From contig CAJFCJ010000007.1 in assembly GCA_904063045.1 (NCBI GenBank), forward strand, positions 3,975,404 through 4,039,403: 64,000 nucleotides of DNA, given 5' to 3'. This document shows, piece by piece, positions 50,250 to 63,784 of the stretch. The notes beneath the pieces were generated by a model. The model was not told the DNA's origin and did not search any database. It was given only the letters and a program-made list of their open reading frames with translations. Each line of letters opens with the position of its first letter. The first letter of the stretch is position 1. The translations under genes were made by a program, and so were the position numbers. This DNA comes from Dimorphilus gyrociliatus (Eukaryota > Annelida > Polychaeta > Dinophilidae).

Positions 50250-53200
50250 TCAAGATCCACCTCTTTTGTCGGACTTATTCCTTTTCCGAGGGTTGGGTAT
50301 TTGCAAAGGAGGAGGCATTAGATTACTTTCGCTAGCCGACTGTTTTCAAACAACTAAATTTGAAAGGAATTAGTTAAGTATTTAAACACGAACTGTTGCC
50401 TTTCTTGAAAGTGTTGGTGATGGTGATGGACTTGCTCTTCTAAAGAGATTCTCTATTCCAGCTGTTATTGAACTTTTTCTAGGTGTAGCTGACATAAATA
50501 GACTGATTAAATATACTATAAAGAAAAGAGAAGTAATAATTTGATATCATACAGTCCATTCCTTCAGCCCATGATCGCCTGAAGCCTAAAGCCGAAGCAA
50601 TACCAAGAGTTTTTTCACTGTATGAGCCTTTTCTCTTAAATGCTGTTGTACCTGAATAAAATTGATCAAATTTAGCCTTAAAACCTAATTCCACTATTAA
50701 AAAAACATACTTGGAACTTTTAATTGTCTTCCACCACCAATAAGCAATCCTGTATAGATATTAAATAACAAACAAATTATAAGAGTATTTAAGATTTATC
50801 AAGTAATAGTGCCACATGAATACATAAAACTCTCTGCAACTCGGTGTTTCTATTACAGGTTCAAAATTATATAAATAAATAATCATATTTTTGTTATTAT
50901 TTACGAATAGTTTCTTTTATCTTTAATGGTAAATATACATGCATCAACATCATTTTGATGAAGATAAACATTTTAAACACCAAAACAAAGTCTGTGCACA
51001 TAATACAAAATCTTTACCATGCAATTTTGTTTCTCTTTGCTTAAAATTATGCTCAATAACACCAGAAACCAATAACAACAATTATTTGTGTTTGGTATCT
51101 ATACAATATATCATCAATCTATGAAAGTACCTAAAGGAGAGAATTTGAAATCATGCGAAAAGAGAAAAACCGTTCAGCAGTTACAACGGCAAATTGTGCA
51201 ACAAGTATAGATTATACCTTTTAATAAGAAAGAAAATGTTTAGTATACAAACGACACGGAGTAAATTTTCTATCAAACGATGTAACAAATGATAAAAAAG
51301 GTGAATCAATGATTAATAGTAAATTATAAGATAAAATCTAAATACTGTCAATTTATTAATGAATTCATTAAAGGATAAATCATTATTGGCTGAATATTTA
51401 AAATAATAAGGTAAGGAATGTTATTTATCAAAAAAAAAAGGAAAATCTTCATAAAATTTGTAGTGGATTGACAATTTTAAACTAATTAAGTGAAGTATAG
51501 ATATGATCTAATCTACTCGCATAATAAAAAATATAAGTACTGCAAAATGTAACTTATCATATTAGAAATAAGAGATTGTAACACAATGTGACGTAATATC
51601 TTAACCGTTTAACGTTTAGTTTATAAAGGTGGACATTATTCTTTTGACTACCTCACTTTGTGTTACAACATATTTTGCTGAGTCTTTTTCTTTTAGAAAA
51701 AGGATTAAAAAAACTTAATAGCATCATTAAAACAATTTTGATAAAATAAAGAAAAACATGCGAAGGAAAGTGTGTAAATTATTATCATTAATTTTTGTGA
51801 ATCGCAATGACCTTTGTTGATTTGCCACTATTGTTGTTTAGAGCTGCAGAAAGAAAATGCTTCTTAAAGATAAATTTGATAAATAAATAGAAGTAAAAAG
51901 ATATTGACTATTCAAGAAAAATAAATATAAAAAATAGAAATGTTTCATATGTTTTATATAGAAAGAAAAAAAATTTTAATATTCCTACGTTTTTGTGATT
52001 GGTGAATCTTTTCTTAAAGTTACAACTTCGTATTGTTGTACCCTACGACTCCTTTTTCTCTTTAGAACATCTAAACATCCTGTTTATAGTGATCAATAAA
52101 TTAATCAGCTTCACCTTACGTTTTAAATTGTTGTTGTTATTCTGATATTGTTATATCCCTTCATTTTAATACAAATGACGCCTTGTTTATACAAAAAACA
52201 TAATTGACATAATAAACTCTGAAAGGTATGTGTCATGTATATATTTAAAAAAAGTGTATACGTATGTAATTAATGATAAATAAAAAAAAAACCAATGAAT
52301 CTACTTAAATAAGTATAAAATCTTACTTTGACAATTTGCAGATGCTTTGCGCGGAAGGTATTCGTTTGGTATTTTACCACTGTAGTCTCTAATACTTATG
52401 TCAGCACCTATTTCAAGTATTATTTTTAATGAAAGAATATAAAAACAAGTGAAAAGAATTCTTTGAACTATGTACCGTATCCACCAGTTAATAATTCTAT
52501 AACACCTTCTCGATTTTGCATGGCAGCTAGATGAAGAGGTGTATATCCCTATAAAAGATACATTATAGTAAAAATGAAATCGTAATACCAATGATAAAAT
52601 ACTTACACCCTAAAAGAAAGTGAATCGCCGTACAGGCATAGTTGATTAAAATGTTCAAAGATTTATTGTTTTTGTTAAAATACTTACATGCTGAATAAAT
52701 AAAGGACAAACTTATTAAATTATACTTTTATGAAATAAATATACACACTGTTCTTGCATTAATATTAATATCTAAGTTATGCTTCCTTCCAGTTGACATT
52801 ATGGCTTTAATTACATCCTTCTGACCTTTCTTACTTGCCCAGTGAATTGCGGTCTAACATAAGAATTAATCAACGATTTATTAAGAATATAAAAGATAAG
52901 TTTGACTAATCATTCGATACTCACATACTAGAGGTTTAACATTGTTTTTCACGGTTATTAATGTTGATTAATTTTGAAGAAATTATTTTACAGTTTAGTA
53001 AATAAGGTATTATGTGTATAAAAAATCTTACCCCATTAGTTACATCTGCAAATGTAGCTAATTCAGGTCGATCTCTTAAAAGTTGTGTCATTTTCTGTAT
53101 ATTACATTTGCACGAAGCTAACATCCATAATCTTTGATTTGGTGTTAAATCCTATATAACGCAAAGTGTGTTTCAAATGATATTACTAAATAAACGTTAA

Positions 53201-54352
53201 TCTTTACCTCATCGCATTTATTTTCGTTCTTTGGTGGATATTTGAAAAATTAACAAGTATTAATATATAATAGAATTAATGCTAATAAAGAATCGTACTT
53301 CATCATTTTTATCCCTAACTTTAGCAGGCATTTGTTTCTTTTGCTCAGCTTTAAGATCTATCTGTAACTGATCTATCTGATTAGCTCTATCCTTGACGCT
53401 GAATGTATCGTTCAACTGTACAGAGATTCGAAGGAAAATGAAAATGTTAAAAGCTCTGATTAATTGTCAAATAAAGTAAGTTATATACCTGTTCTTTAAG
53501 AACATCAGCTCCCATGAGCTTAATATTCAGCTTTGGAATATCTTCGGACTCTTGTTGTACAGCTACTGGTGTTGGAGCTGGTGTAGTTTCTACACTCGTG
53601 TCAACTGTTGAACTTTCAGCACTTTCAGTTAGTTTTTCTTCTGATTGAGCGTCATCAATAACAACAGAAGGAATATTCAATGGGTTATTTTCGGTAGTCT
53701 CAGAGGTATTCGAATTTTTACTAGGCTCCTCAAAAACATTATTATTTAGTGGCTCTTCAGGTAAGTTCTCCCCAGCGGGTTCTTCCGCCTCAGCAATAAC
53801 AGCAGCTGAAGCATTTTTTATTGATTGCTCCACAGAAGCCATTACACTTGAGAGTAAATCCGATTCTTCTTCCCCTTCTTGAGGTAGTTTTTCATCCAAT
53901 TCACTAACACGGCTTGCATCATTCTTGAATGGATTTTTTTCGGGACGACGTTTTGGCTTATAGAATTTTCTACTCTCTTCATGAACAGGCGTTTCAGGAG
54001 TGTCATCACGAAATTGTTTTCGAAGAACGAGAATTTTGTCCCGTGACTTTTAAAGGCAAACAATGTTTTTAAATTAAGTTAAAAGAGCTTCTAGAAATTC
54101 TTACCGATAGATCTTGTTTTGTAACACATATCTTATTGATTATATCTTTGAAATTTTTACGATTTTGGTCTATTTGAAAGTTTTAAATCTTGTATTATCG
54201 CTCATTGAGATAAATTATTTGATTATTACCATACCTTTAAAACGAGGATCTTTCAGATAATTACGAAAATGAACAACCAACTCTGCGTTACTTATTTTTC
54301 CGCCTTGATTAGCTATAAAACTTCGAATTAACTCCTCGTCAACTTCCGCCAT
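50250..54352 (-). CDS. SOWAH: SOWAH (sosondowah) ankyrin-repeat protein
   Basis: Ankyrin protein of the SOWAHA/B/C family, molecular role unknown. Starts MAEVDEELIRSFIANQGGKI and SNAELVVHFRNYLKDPRF, which matches the conserved N-terminal module of SOWAH proteins. A long acidic, disordered middle follows (53900-53490). Then the ankyrin block: DLTPNQRLWMLASCKCNIQK and MTQLLRDRPELA, TAIHWASKKGQKDVIKAIM, GYTPLHLAAMQNREGVIELL, ADISIRDYSGKIPNEYLP. The last Y-S-G-K-x-P phrase is characteristic. C-terminal exons (50770-50250) add LLIGGGRQLKVP, ELGFKAKFDQFYSG and GFRRSWAEG, then a basic Ser-rich tail ending DKRGGS. A 1.5-kb intron (50770-52300) separates the ankyrin part from the tail. Confidence 0.88.
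50771..52300. other. 1.5-kb intron of SOWAH, no gene seen
   Basis: The longest intron in the window. AT-rich throughout. The small ATG ORF at 50939-51124 has no coding character. It could hold an enhancer or small RNA, but nothing specific is visible. Confidence 0.35.
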
Positions 54353-55208
54353 TGTAATGTAAATAAACAGTTGATGGAATACGAAGATTTAAAGGTTCAA
54401 TGAACTAGAATTAATATAAAAAGATAAAAACGAAAGAAAAAATAGATTTATAAAAAACAATTTTTTATAAAGATTCTTTTTACAACTTTAGACAGTAAAA
54501 TTGTTTTTTTTTTCTTTAACTGAAGGTATTCAATATGGCGCCAGTTTTAAATATCTATTTTTTTAAAAAGTAAATAAAGTGCATATTAATAATGTTCTAC
54601 TCTCTTTTTATAAGATATTGTACAGAGGATAATTATTTTTAAATTGTAATGAACGAGTGGTTCGTGTATTTTAGAATTTGGAAAATAACATAATAATGTG
54701 AAATATATGCTAGAATAGTAGTACTCTATTAGGCCAGAATATAGTATTCAAGAGAACATTATAGTGTCGATTCAAAGAAAGGAATTACCTAAAAAATGAT
54801 CTTATTACAGTTTTCACTAAAAAATAACTAAAAAATAGAAGATGAAACAGCACTTTAACAACGGATTATCTGGTAGTTTAAGGAAATCAGACAATAATAA
54901 GCAGTAAACAGAAGATAAAAAATGTATACATAAATGGACAAGAATATGTATATATCATAATAAACATTGTAATATGAATCTGGCTTTCAACTTAAAAAAA
55001 CGATGCCTCGACCTAATTAAGCATACTAAAGTGTAAGTGAATATCATTTACCTATACAACGCGTTTTATATCTTTATATTTTATGCTGTTAATAAAGTAG
55101 AAAAAAAATCTATCGTGCCTCGTTTTATTCTCTTTTATTCGTCTCTTTCCAATTAAAAAAGTAACAACGTATACAAAACAAATAATTAATAAAATTCTAA
55201 TAACATGA

Positions 55209-55243
<35 letters not shown>

Positions 55244-55487
55244 ATGTTTTCATTTTTGTGATAATACAATATATTATTGAGTTGTTTTACATGACTAGAC
55301 GACGTTGATCTGAGGCGTGCATAAAAATTTGTTTGTCAGCTGAAAAGAATATTTTTTTATGACTCCTATACATACCAAAAACAATTAAATTTTATAAATA
55401 TTAAATAAGCTTCTTGTAAAACGACAAATGAAAGAGACCAAGGTGTCAATCAAATATTGAACGCTCAAAAAGCTCTTCTTTCTTTTA
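54353..55487. other. 1.1-kb gap, SOWAH promoter and TMX3 3' end
   Basis: AATATGGCGCCAG at 54533-54545, about 180 bp upstream of the SOWAH start, is the only GC-rich spot. The rest is AT-rich and includes the (AAAT)n repeat at 55209-55245. No gene seen. Confidence 0.4.
55209..55245. repeat. (AAAT)n microsatellite
   Basis: About nine tandem AAAT/AATA units downstream of the TMX3 stop. Confidence 0.9.
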
Positions 55488-58400
55488 TTACTCATTTTTG
55501 ACGTGCTTTGGATCCTTAACTGGAGCATCTACTGGCGAGGCATCTAAAAGTTAAAGTCATTTTAATAAAACAAGCAGCTGCTGGACAATTAAATAAAGAT
55601 TATTTCTATATATATATACTGTATATCTATACTAAATATACTTTCACTCGCTCTATAATTTCTATTATTCTAACTCAGTCATACATAAGTTATATTCTAG
55701 TGAGAAAAATATAAATTGAAAATCCCTGTTGAGTAAATCTCACCAGAGCTGTCATCCAGAAGCGGTACATTCGCTTCAATATCCTCCTGTGTACCAGGAG
55801 TGGTTAACCGGTACCTAACTTTTGAATCTTTATCAGTTTCTGCAGACTGTTCCTCTGCCAGTTTAGCTCGTCTCTCTGCCTCGAGTTCCTCTCTAAGCCA
55901 GCTACCATCCCAAAATGAATCGTCAATTGGTTCCAAACACCAAAAGGAATAACAGACGAGCGAAATAACCGTAGCGGGTATACCAAAAATCATTAAAGCC
56001 CACCAACCAAGCTCGCCAAGAACAGCCTAAATTTTTCTTATTTAATTTTGAAAAAAAACTCTTGAACACACATCTCATGCACACCGTATCACAAAATGTA
56101 AAAAAGAGAGGGATAGTATATGATAAAGAACACAAACTTTCATCTATATTCTCGTCGTCTGTATCTTCAGCGTCGTCGATTGGTTCCATACAACAGAGAG
56201 CGTAGCAAACAATAGAAATGACGGCAGAAGGCAAACCAAATACAAGAAGAGCCAGCCAAGCTGATGCTTCATAAATGCTCTGTTACATAATGAGACAAAA
56301 ACAAATAGAATACATAGAATTGCAATAGAGAGAAAATTTTCAGATAAAATTTATTGTAAAAAACAACAAGGAAGACTTACGTCTATTTCAGCCTATTCTC
56401 TTATACAATGATTATCTCTTATCTTAGAAAATGAAGAATAAATAACTTACATAGACTGCAATCCATATATCGTACGCAATTCTCTTTACTCTTTGAAGGA
56501 ATCCAGTGCCACCAAAAGACTATTTATAAGACAACATACGTTAATAGTAATTATGGGTTCATCACAAAATATGGTACCGATACCCTTTTTTCAGCCGCTC
56601 CTTTATTTTTTTACAAAAATGACTTTTTGTTTATTAGTCAAAAGCAAGACGTTTTTAATAGAAATTAAAATAAAGACAACTTATCTATCTTTAACTGAGA
56701 ATTATAAAATCTTTGTTTATAACAATAGAAATAAGAAAATTATTGATTTATGCAACAGTCGACTAAATTGGTTAATCGCTTAAAAGAAGTAAGTGTTAAA
56801 TATTTAAGAATAATTTTCACAAATTTTCTATTACTGATACGAAGAGATTTTCATTTTACATTTTGCAATTTTATTATTCTTACATTAAAAAATATAGAAA
56901 AATTGATTTTAACACCTATTTTATAAAAATACAAAATTTTTCTTATCTAATTTTTTTTAGATAAAATTTTTATAATTCTTAAGTAAAGATTGTCTTCATT
57001 TTAATCTCTATTAGAAACATCTTGCTCATAGCAAAGTTAAAGAAAAACTTAAAAGAAAGGTGGCCAAATTTTGATTACCGGTACGGTATAAACTTACGGG
57101 AGCCGATCCATCTCTTATTTCATTTAAAAACTTTGAAAATGAGTTATAAGTGATATCAACCAGCTGCAAAATTGAATTATTAATTATTTAGCGGGGCAAC
57201 TAATTAACTCACATTAAATTCTGGTAAGTAATAATATTGTGTTTCTGTATCAAAAACAATTAAAGCCGGTAATTTTAGAGTTGTCATTGTTATTGTATTC
57301 ATCGTTTCTGGATCATCCATCCAGGCAAATTGAAAGTGAGCATGAAAATCCCTTCGATATTTAGTCGACATCATTGTGGCTATGTCTTTCATTCTAAAAT
57401 TCGTAAATATAATATATACTTACATGATTTAATTCAAAAAAATGTGTTATAGGAAAAAATAAGATAAAAAACCTGCTATTCAATTTTACTGATTCCTTAT
57501 CCGCATCATTTACAACAATAACAACAATTTTTTTCCTTAAATCACTCATATCGCTCAACCCTCCGCCTCCAGCTAATTTTGGGAAAGCCAAGTGTCGTTC
57601 TCTAGCTACAAAAGCTTCAACAGAACTTCTTGTTACACCAGATTCACCAGCTATTATTGTAATTATTGATAAAATAGGTTAATGATTATGAAGAAAAGAC
57701 TATTTGAAGTGCATACGTTCGTATTCATACCATTCCCTATCTTTAAACACAACAAGAGTTGGATCGTGTTGTAAGTGTTTAACGAAGTCTGGAGGCAGTA
57801 TTTTTCTTTCGCACGAATAATAATAAGAATGAACAGCTAATTTATCAGTAACTGCTGCGAACTTTGTCTACAATATTAGAAACAATACAATTTTTCAAAT
57901 AAGGCAGAGAAAAAAGTAAGTTAATATCTACCATTAATTCGGACAGACCCTGTTGCGCTCCAATATATAAAAAGAAAGAACTATCTGCATGTTCGCTTCG
58001 AATATCGAAATATTTCGCCCCATTTGATATTACTTTGATGGTTGGTCTACAAAGGAATAACCATATGAAACGATTACTTTATATATTTGTTAAATTTTAT
58101 TGTTTATGATATTTTTAATTTATTATTTCTTAATGAATTCTTCTTACCCTAAAGCCCTTTTGGCAAATTCAGTAATTGCTTCTTTTGTTCTATCGCCTTG
58201 GTGTTTGAAAACTCTATCACCTTGTATACTAATAAAGGAGCAATAAATATGTTTTTTTCTATAATATTAAATAACACTTACAATAAAATTGTGGGAAAAC
58301 CTTGAACTTCATATTTGGCCGAGACAGTTGTATGTCTTGTTGCATCCAATTTAGCTACTTTAATATGTGATTTTTCTAAATCCAAATAAACTTGATGGTA

Positions 58401-59082
58401 AATTGGTTCTAATCTTTTACAATGACCACACCAAGGAGCATAAAACTGTTGAATTATCGAATAAGATAATAATTTTTTTCATTTAGATAAAAGATAATAA
58501 TATACAAACTTCTACAAGCCATGGTGTGTCGTCTTCAGGATCAACTGAGAAACTGTCCAATTATAAGAAATTTTACTACTTTAACTTATAACTTAATCTA
58601 TAATTCATATATAATATAAATGAGTATATTAGTATTTCATGCATTCAATGGTTAGTTTCAATATAGACAAAAATGCATAGCTATTATAAATATCTATCTA
58701 ATCACTTGTTCAAAAATTTGTAAAAATTAAAGGAAGAATGTTAAAATTTTATACAATCAATGTCTTACAGCCTCTTTGAGTTTGAAAAATATTGCCACAC
58801 CCACCTAGCATGATGGATATTATTAGAAATTTAATAGCATAAATCCACATTATGAATGCAGCCAATAAATGATCGACAACTTTCAGAACCGTATATTATC
58901 GTTCAAATGATAAACTTACCTGTCATCTAAATCAATGATTTGTGACTGAACCACGCATCCAAAGCACGCTAAAATGAAGCAATAATATAAACATTGTTAA
59001 TACTGTCTAAAACTATCATCATTTTTTATAATAATCTGTTCTGAACTGAAAACAAACCTATTAACCAGAAGATGATTTTCAT
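55488..59082 (-). CDS. TMX3: TMX3 transmembrane thioredoxin/protein disulfide isomerase
   Basis: ER membrane thiol-disulfide oxidoreductase. Start 59082 gives the signal peptide MKIIFWLIACFGCVVQS. Exon 3 joins SFSVDPEDDTPWLVE to EFYAPWCGHCKRLEPIYHQV, with the CGHC redox site. Then KLDATRHTTVSAKYEVQGFP, the redox-inactive thioredoxin-like domains (SSFFLYIGAQQGLSELM, FVKHLQHDPTLVVFKDREW), RRDFHAHFQFAWMDDPE, QLVDITYNSFSKFLNEI and GGTGFLQRVKRIAYDIW. The membrane anchor is encoded by two alternative tandem exons (separate entries). The last exon encodes ASPVDAPVKDPKHVKNE. The order matches human TMX3 throughout. It is divergent from PFDN4 with 150 bp between start codons. Confidence 0.93.
55744..56026 (-). 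CDS. TMX3: TMX3 anchor exon B (mutually exclusive candidate)
   Basis: A 283-nt exon that starts in phase 0 after TTTAG and ends in phase 1 before GTGAGA. It encodes the transmembrane helix GWWALMIFGIPATVISLVCY, then SFWCLEPIDD and a long charged cytosolic tail (WLREELEAERRAKLAEEQSA, then ...TTPGTQEDIEANVPLLDD). Its helix and the following Cys-Met/Leu-Glu-Pro-Ile-Asp-Asp block are clearly homologous to exon A, 111 bp upstream in the gene. The tail carries a coiled, basic-acidic segment missing from exon A. Confidence 0.85.
56138..56279 (-). CDS. TMX3: TMX3 anchor exon A (mutually exclusive candidate)
   Basis: A 142-nt exon that starts in phase 0 after AACAG and ends in phase 1 before GTTTGT. 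It encodes ASAWLALLVFGLPSAVISIV, CYALCCMEPIDD and a short acidic tail (AEDTDDENIDE). Phases are identical to exon B, so either can be used alone. Joining A to B shifts the frame and meets a stop inside B. The preceding constitutive exon ends IWIAVY and the final exon accepts phase 1 from both. Confidence 0.85.
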
Positions 59083-59232
59083 TCTCCACCAGCAGTAGTA
59101 TTGCAGTGAATAACTTGTGGACTTTTAAGTGGAAGTCAACGCGAGAGCAAAAACTGGTAAACTGAACATTTTGAGTTTTCCTCATAGCAGCAGTTGATAT
59201 TTTCGGCTACCTCGAGATTCTGTATTGTTAAA
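59083..59232. promoter_or_regulatory. shared bidirectional promoter, TMX3 / PFDN4
   Basis: Only 150 bp separate the two divergent start codons, and the sequence is GC-richer than the flanks. Both genes encode folding factors (ER and cytosol), so coordinated expression is possible. Confidence 0.5.
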
Positions 59233-59749
59233 ATGACCACCGTAGCAAAATCTCAGGTAAAGCTACTACTTTATTTGTTGTTTCCAAAAAATAGTTATTT
59301 GAAATATTTTTAATATTATACTTATATTGAAATTGATTGAAATTCTTGAGTGATAATGTAATAAATTGCAGCCTGATCAAGACGTAAACGTTACTTATGA
59401 AGATCAGCAAAAAATTAACACCTTCGCCCGTTATAACATGAAATCAACGGACTTAAAAGAAGAATTGGCTGAAAAAGAGAAGGAGCTTACAAATTTAAAC
59501 GACGCTTCTGATGAAATTTTGATGTTGGATGATGATGTTCCCATCCCTTACCAAGTTGGAGAAGTTTTTGTTGTAGGAGATAAAGATGAATCTGAAAGAG
59601 TCATTGAAAAGGAAAAGGAAAATATAGAAAAAGTCGTTTCTAATTTAAAGAAGAAAATTGAGGAATACCAAGGCCTAATGTCCAAGCTGAAAGTTGACCT
59701 ATATGCAAGATTCGGAAACAGCATTAATTTAGAAAGTGACGATAAATAA
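59233..59749 (+). CDS. PFDN4: prefoldin subunit 4
   Basis: Beta-class subunit of the cytosolic prefoldin hexamer, which hands actin and tubulin to CCT. Two exons: MTTVAKSQ, then after a 110-bp intron PDQDVNVTYEDQQKINTFAR. The body follows the coiled coil-hairpin-coiled coil plan: EELAEKEKELTNLNDASDEI, the conserved hairpin LMLDDDVPIPYQVGEVFVV, then the second helix ENIEKVVSNLKKKIEEYQ and YARFGNSINLESDDK. About 135 residues, equal to the human protein. Confidence 0.96.
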
Positions 59750-60018
59750 TTTATAAAAAATTGATAAAATTTGAATGAATAGCTTTAAAAGAACTTAATA
59801 CATTTTTCAAATTTGTTTATAATTAAAAGCGATAGATGTCACTGAAATTCAAGTTTTTACTAGGCCTTACATACAAGATCACCTCATCGGAAATAGCACA
59901 CAATTTTAATAGTAAAATTAGTACCGATATTATAAAGTAGATGGCTTTAATATCTGTTCAATATATACTCACCAGCTTACAATCGATGTCATTTCAACCG
60001 ATCAACCTCTAGGAAGCT

Positions 60019-62148
<2,130 letters not shown>

Positions 62149-62436
62149 AGAGGACCCTTTATCCTTCTTACGTGTTCTTCAATGACATTATAACATATTT
62201 TATATACTAATGATTTTGTTTTAAATTGAGGATTGGTTCCTTATTTTTTCCTTGTTTCTAGCTTTTTATCAGTTTCTCTTATATAAATCAAATAAACAGT
62301 TATTTTTAATCTTAGATATGACTGATCTATTGAACTTGTCGGAAAACAATAATAATTTAGCATACATATTACATTAAACAATAATTAATTTCATATCCAA
62401 AACAACAATTAATTTGATACTGGCATAATAGTTTTT
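62149..62436. other. 288-bp convergent gap
   Basis: 3' UTRs of AGXT2 and the LDLa gene; AT-rich, no gene seen. Confidence 0.35.
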
Positions 62437-63150
62437 CTAAAGATCTTGTCTAGGTGGTCTATGAGGAGGTCTTGGCTGTCTTGGCATTCTGAAATTGTCA
62501 TTTCTGAATTTACAATTTTCACTCCATTCATCACTACCATCCGAACAATCTTTATTACCATCGCATATATAAATAGGAAGTATACATTCCTTTGTTCCGC
62601 ATGTGAATAAATTATGCGGACATTTAAAATCTTTTGGTACCGTTTGTCGTCCTCCTCCTTGCCATCTTTTTCTGTTCCACGTTTTACATAGTGAAGCATA
62701 TTCATCACTACCGTCCGCACAATCTGGATTATCGTCGCAAACGAATTTCTTATTAATGCATACTTTGTCTTTACACGTAAACAGGTTGGGATGCGGGCAC
62801 TTGAAGTCGGGATCATCTGGGCTATATTTTTCATTTGGATTTATTGGATTTTGAATGCAATCTCTCTCGTCGGAACCATCTTAATGGGGTAAATGATTAT
62901 CTTGAATCTGTCACACAATTTTATTAGTTATCAAACCTGAACAATCCTTTTCTCCATCGCATTTGAAATCTTTATCAACGCATTGTTCGCCATTGCGACA
63001 AGCAAACGTTGACTCTGGACAACGTTTGCTGACTATAATGAAAGGATTATTAAATGTATATTCTGTAAAAGAATGAAACTTAGAGGATTAACTACCTGCA
63101 ACAGAAATAATAACTGAGAGGAAAATAACGATTAAGTCCTTATTTAACAT
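62437..63150 (-). CDS. secreted protein with three LDL-receptor class A repeats
   Basis: Start 63150 encodes a signal peptide (MLNKDLIVIFLSVIISVA). Three LDLa modules follow. The first is CPESTFACRNGEQCVDKDF with CDGEKDCSDGSDERDC, split by an intron. The second is CPHPNLFTCKDKVCINKKF with CDDNPDCADGSDE. The third is CPHNLFTCGTKECILPIYI with CDGNKDCSDGSDE. Each has six Cys and the acidic calcium cage (DxxDCxDGSDE). A short Arg/Pro-rich tail (RMPRQPRPPHRPPRQDL) ends the protein at about 200 residues. No transmembrane helix, so it should be secreted; ligand unknown. The repeats resemble those of many animal receptors and do not identify an ortholog. Confidence 0.88.
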
Positions 63151-63607
63151 GTTTGAAAATGACAAAGACTAAATGATTAGTACACGTGTAAGCTAGATTA
63201 TAAATCGGGTTACACAGTCTTTATTCTCTTAAAGGTAGAGAGCATAGAAGCCATACTAAGATTTATCACGAATAAAGTATCAAATTTGCTTCGAATATGA
63301 AAAATTAACATTTTTTGAACGAAATAATGTAAAATGAAATATAGAAATTACGAATAATGAAAGGAATTTCGAACGCGAAATTAATTAAGAGTTTTGATTT
63401 ATTGTGATAACTTTCAACTTGTATCAAAAAATTACGTTTAGACAAAACATAAGTAAGGTTTTGGCTTTTTAATTGTTCAGCTTATTAATTGGTTTCTATC
63501 ACAATTTCATATTTCTTCTATTGTAAGATCAACGTACTATTTTTTTACTATTAATACTATTATCATTATAAAAGTCATGGTTAGTTGGCTAAGAGCATAT
63601 AAGTACT
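63151..63607. other. 457-bp gap with no recognised gene
   Basis: AT-rich sequence upstream of the LDLa gene, with CACGTGTA at about 63183 (E-box-like). No coding signal. Confidence 0.35.
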
Positions 63608-63784
63608 TTACAATCCATTGAAAAGTTGTATTACATTTTCAAAACCTCCCAAATAGGCAAAAACTAATAAAATTAAAAGGATCCAAGTTGTGAAAGAGAA
63701 GGAGGAGATAACTTTCAGAATTGTTATTAAAACGAGCAACAAGCCAAGAAGTCCAGATGACTGAAGATCTTCTAGAGTTATCAT
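63608..63784 (-). CDS. 58-residue two-helix membrane microprotein
   Basis: Single-exon ORF from ATG at 63784 to TAA at 63608. MITLEDLQSSG is followed by two hydrophobic stretches, LLGLLLVLITILKVI and TTWILLILLVFAYLGGF, and ends ENVIQLFNGL. In the preceding 5' sequence (beyond 63784) no exon is evident. Composition is strongly hydrophobic, and codon choice does not simply follow AT content (GGA, CTT and TGG are present). It looks like a real small membrane protein of the SMIM kind, but I recognise no family. Confidence 0.5.
   Translation of the reverse strand: MITLEDLQSSGLLGLLLVLITILKVISSFSFTTWILLILLVFAYLGGFENVIQLFNGL

Noticed and set aside
55923-56234. Long minus-strand ORF reading through both TMX3 anchor exons
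   Set aside because: It is the frame-shifted read-through of exon A, the intron and part of exon B, and it stops inside B. It is evidence for exclusive use, not a separate protein.
58760-58815. Possible extra TMX3 exon between exons 2 and 3
   Set aside because: The segment has AG and GT borders, but direct joining of exon 2 to the exon at about 58562 keeps the frame and matches the family (DDSFSVDPEDDTPWLVE), so it is not needed.
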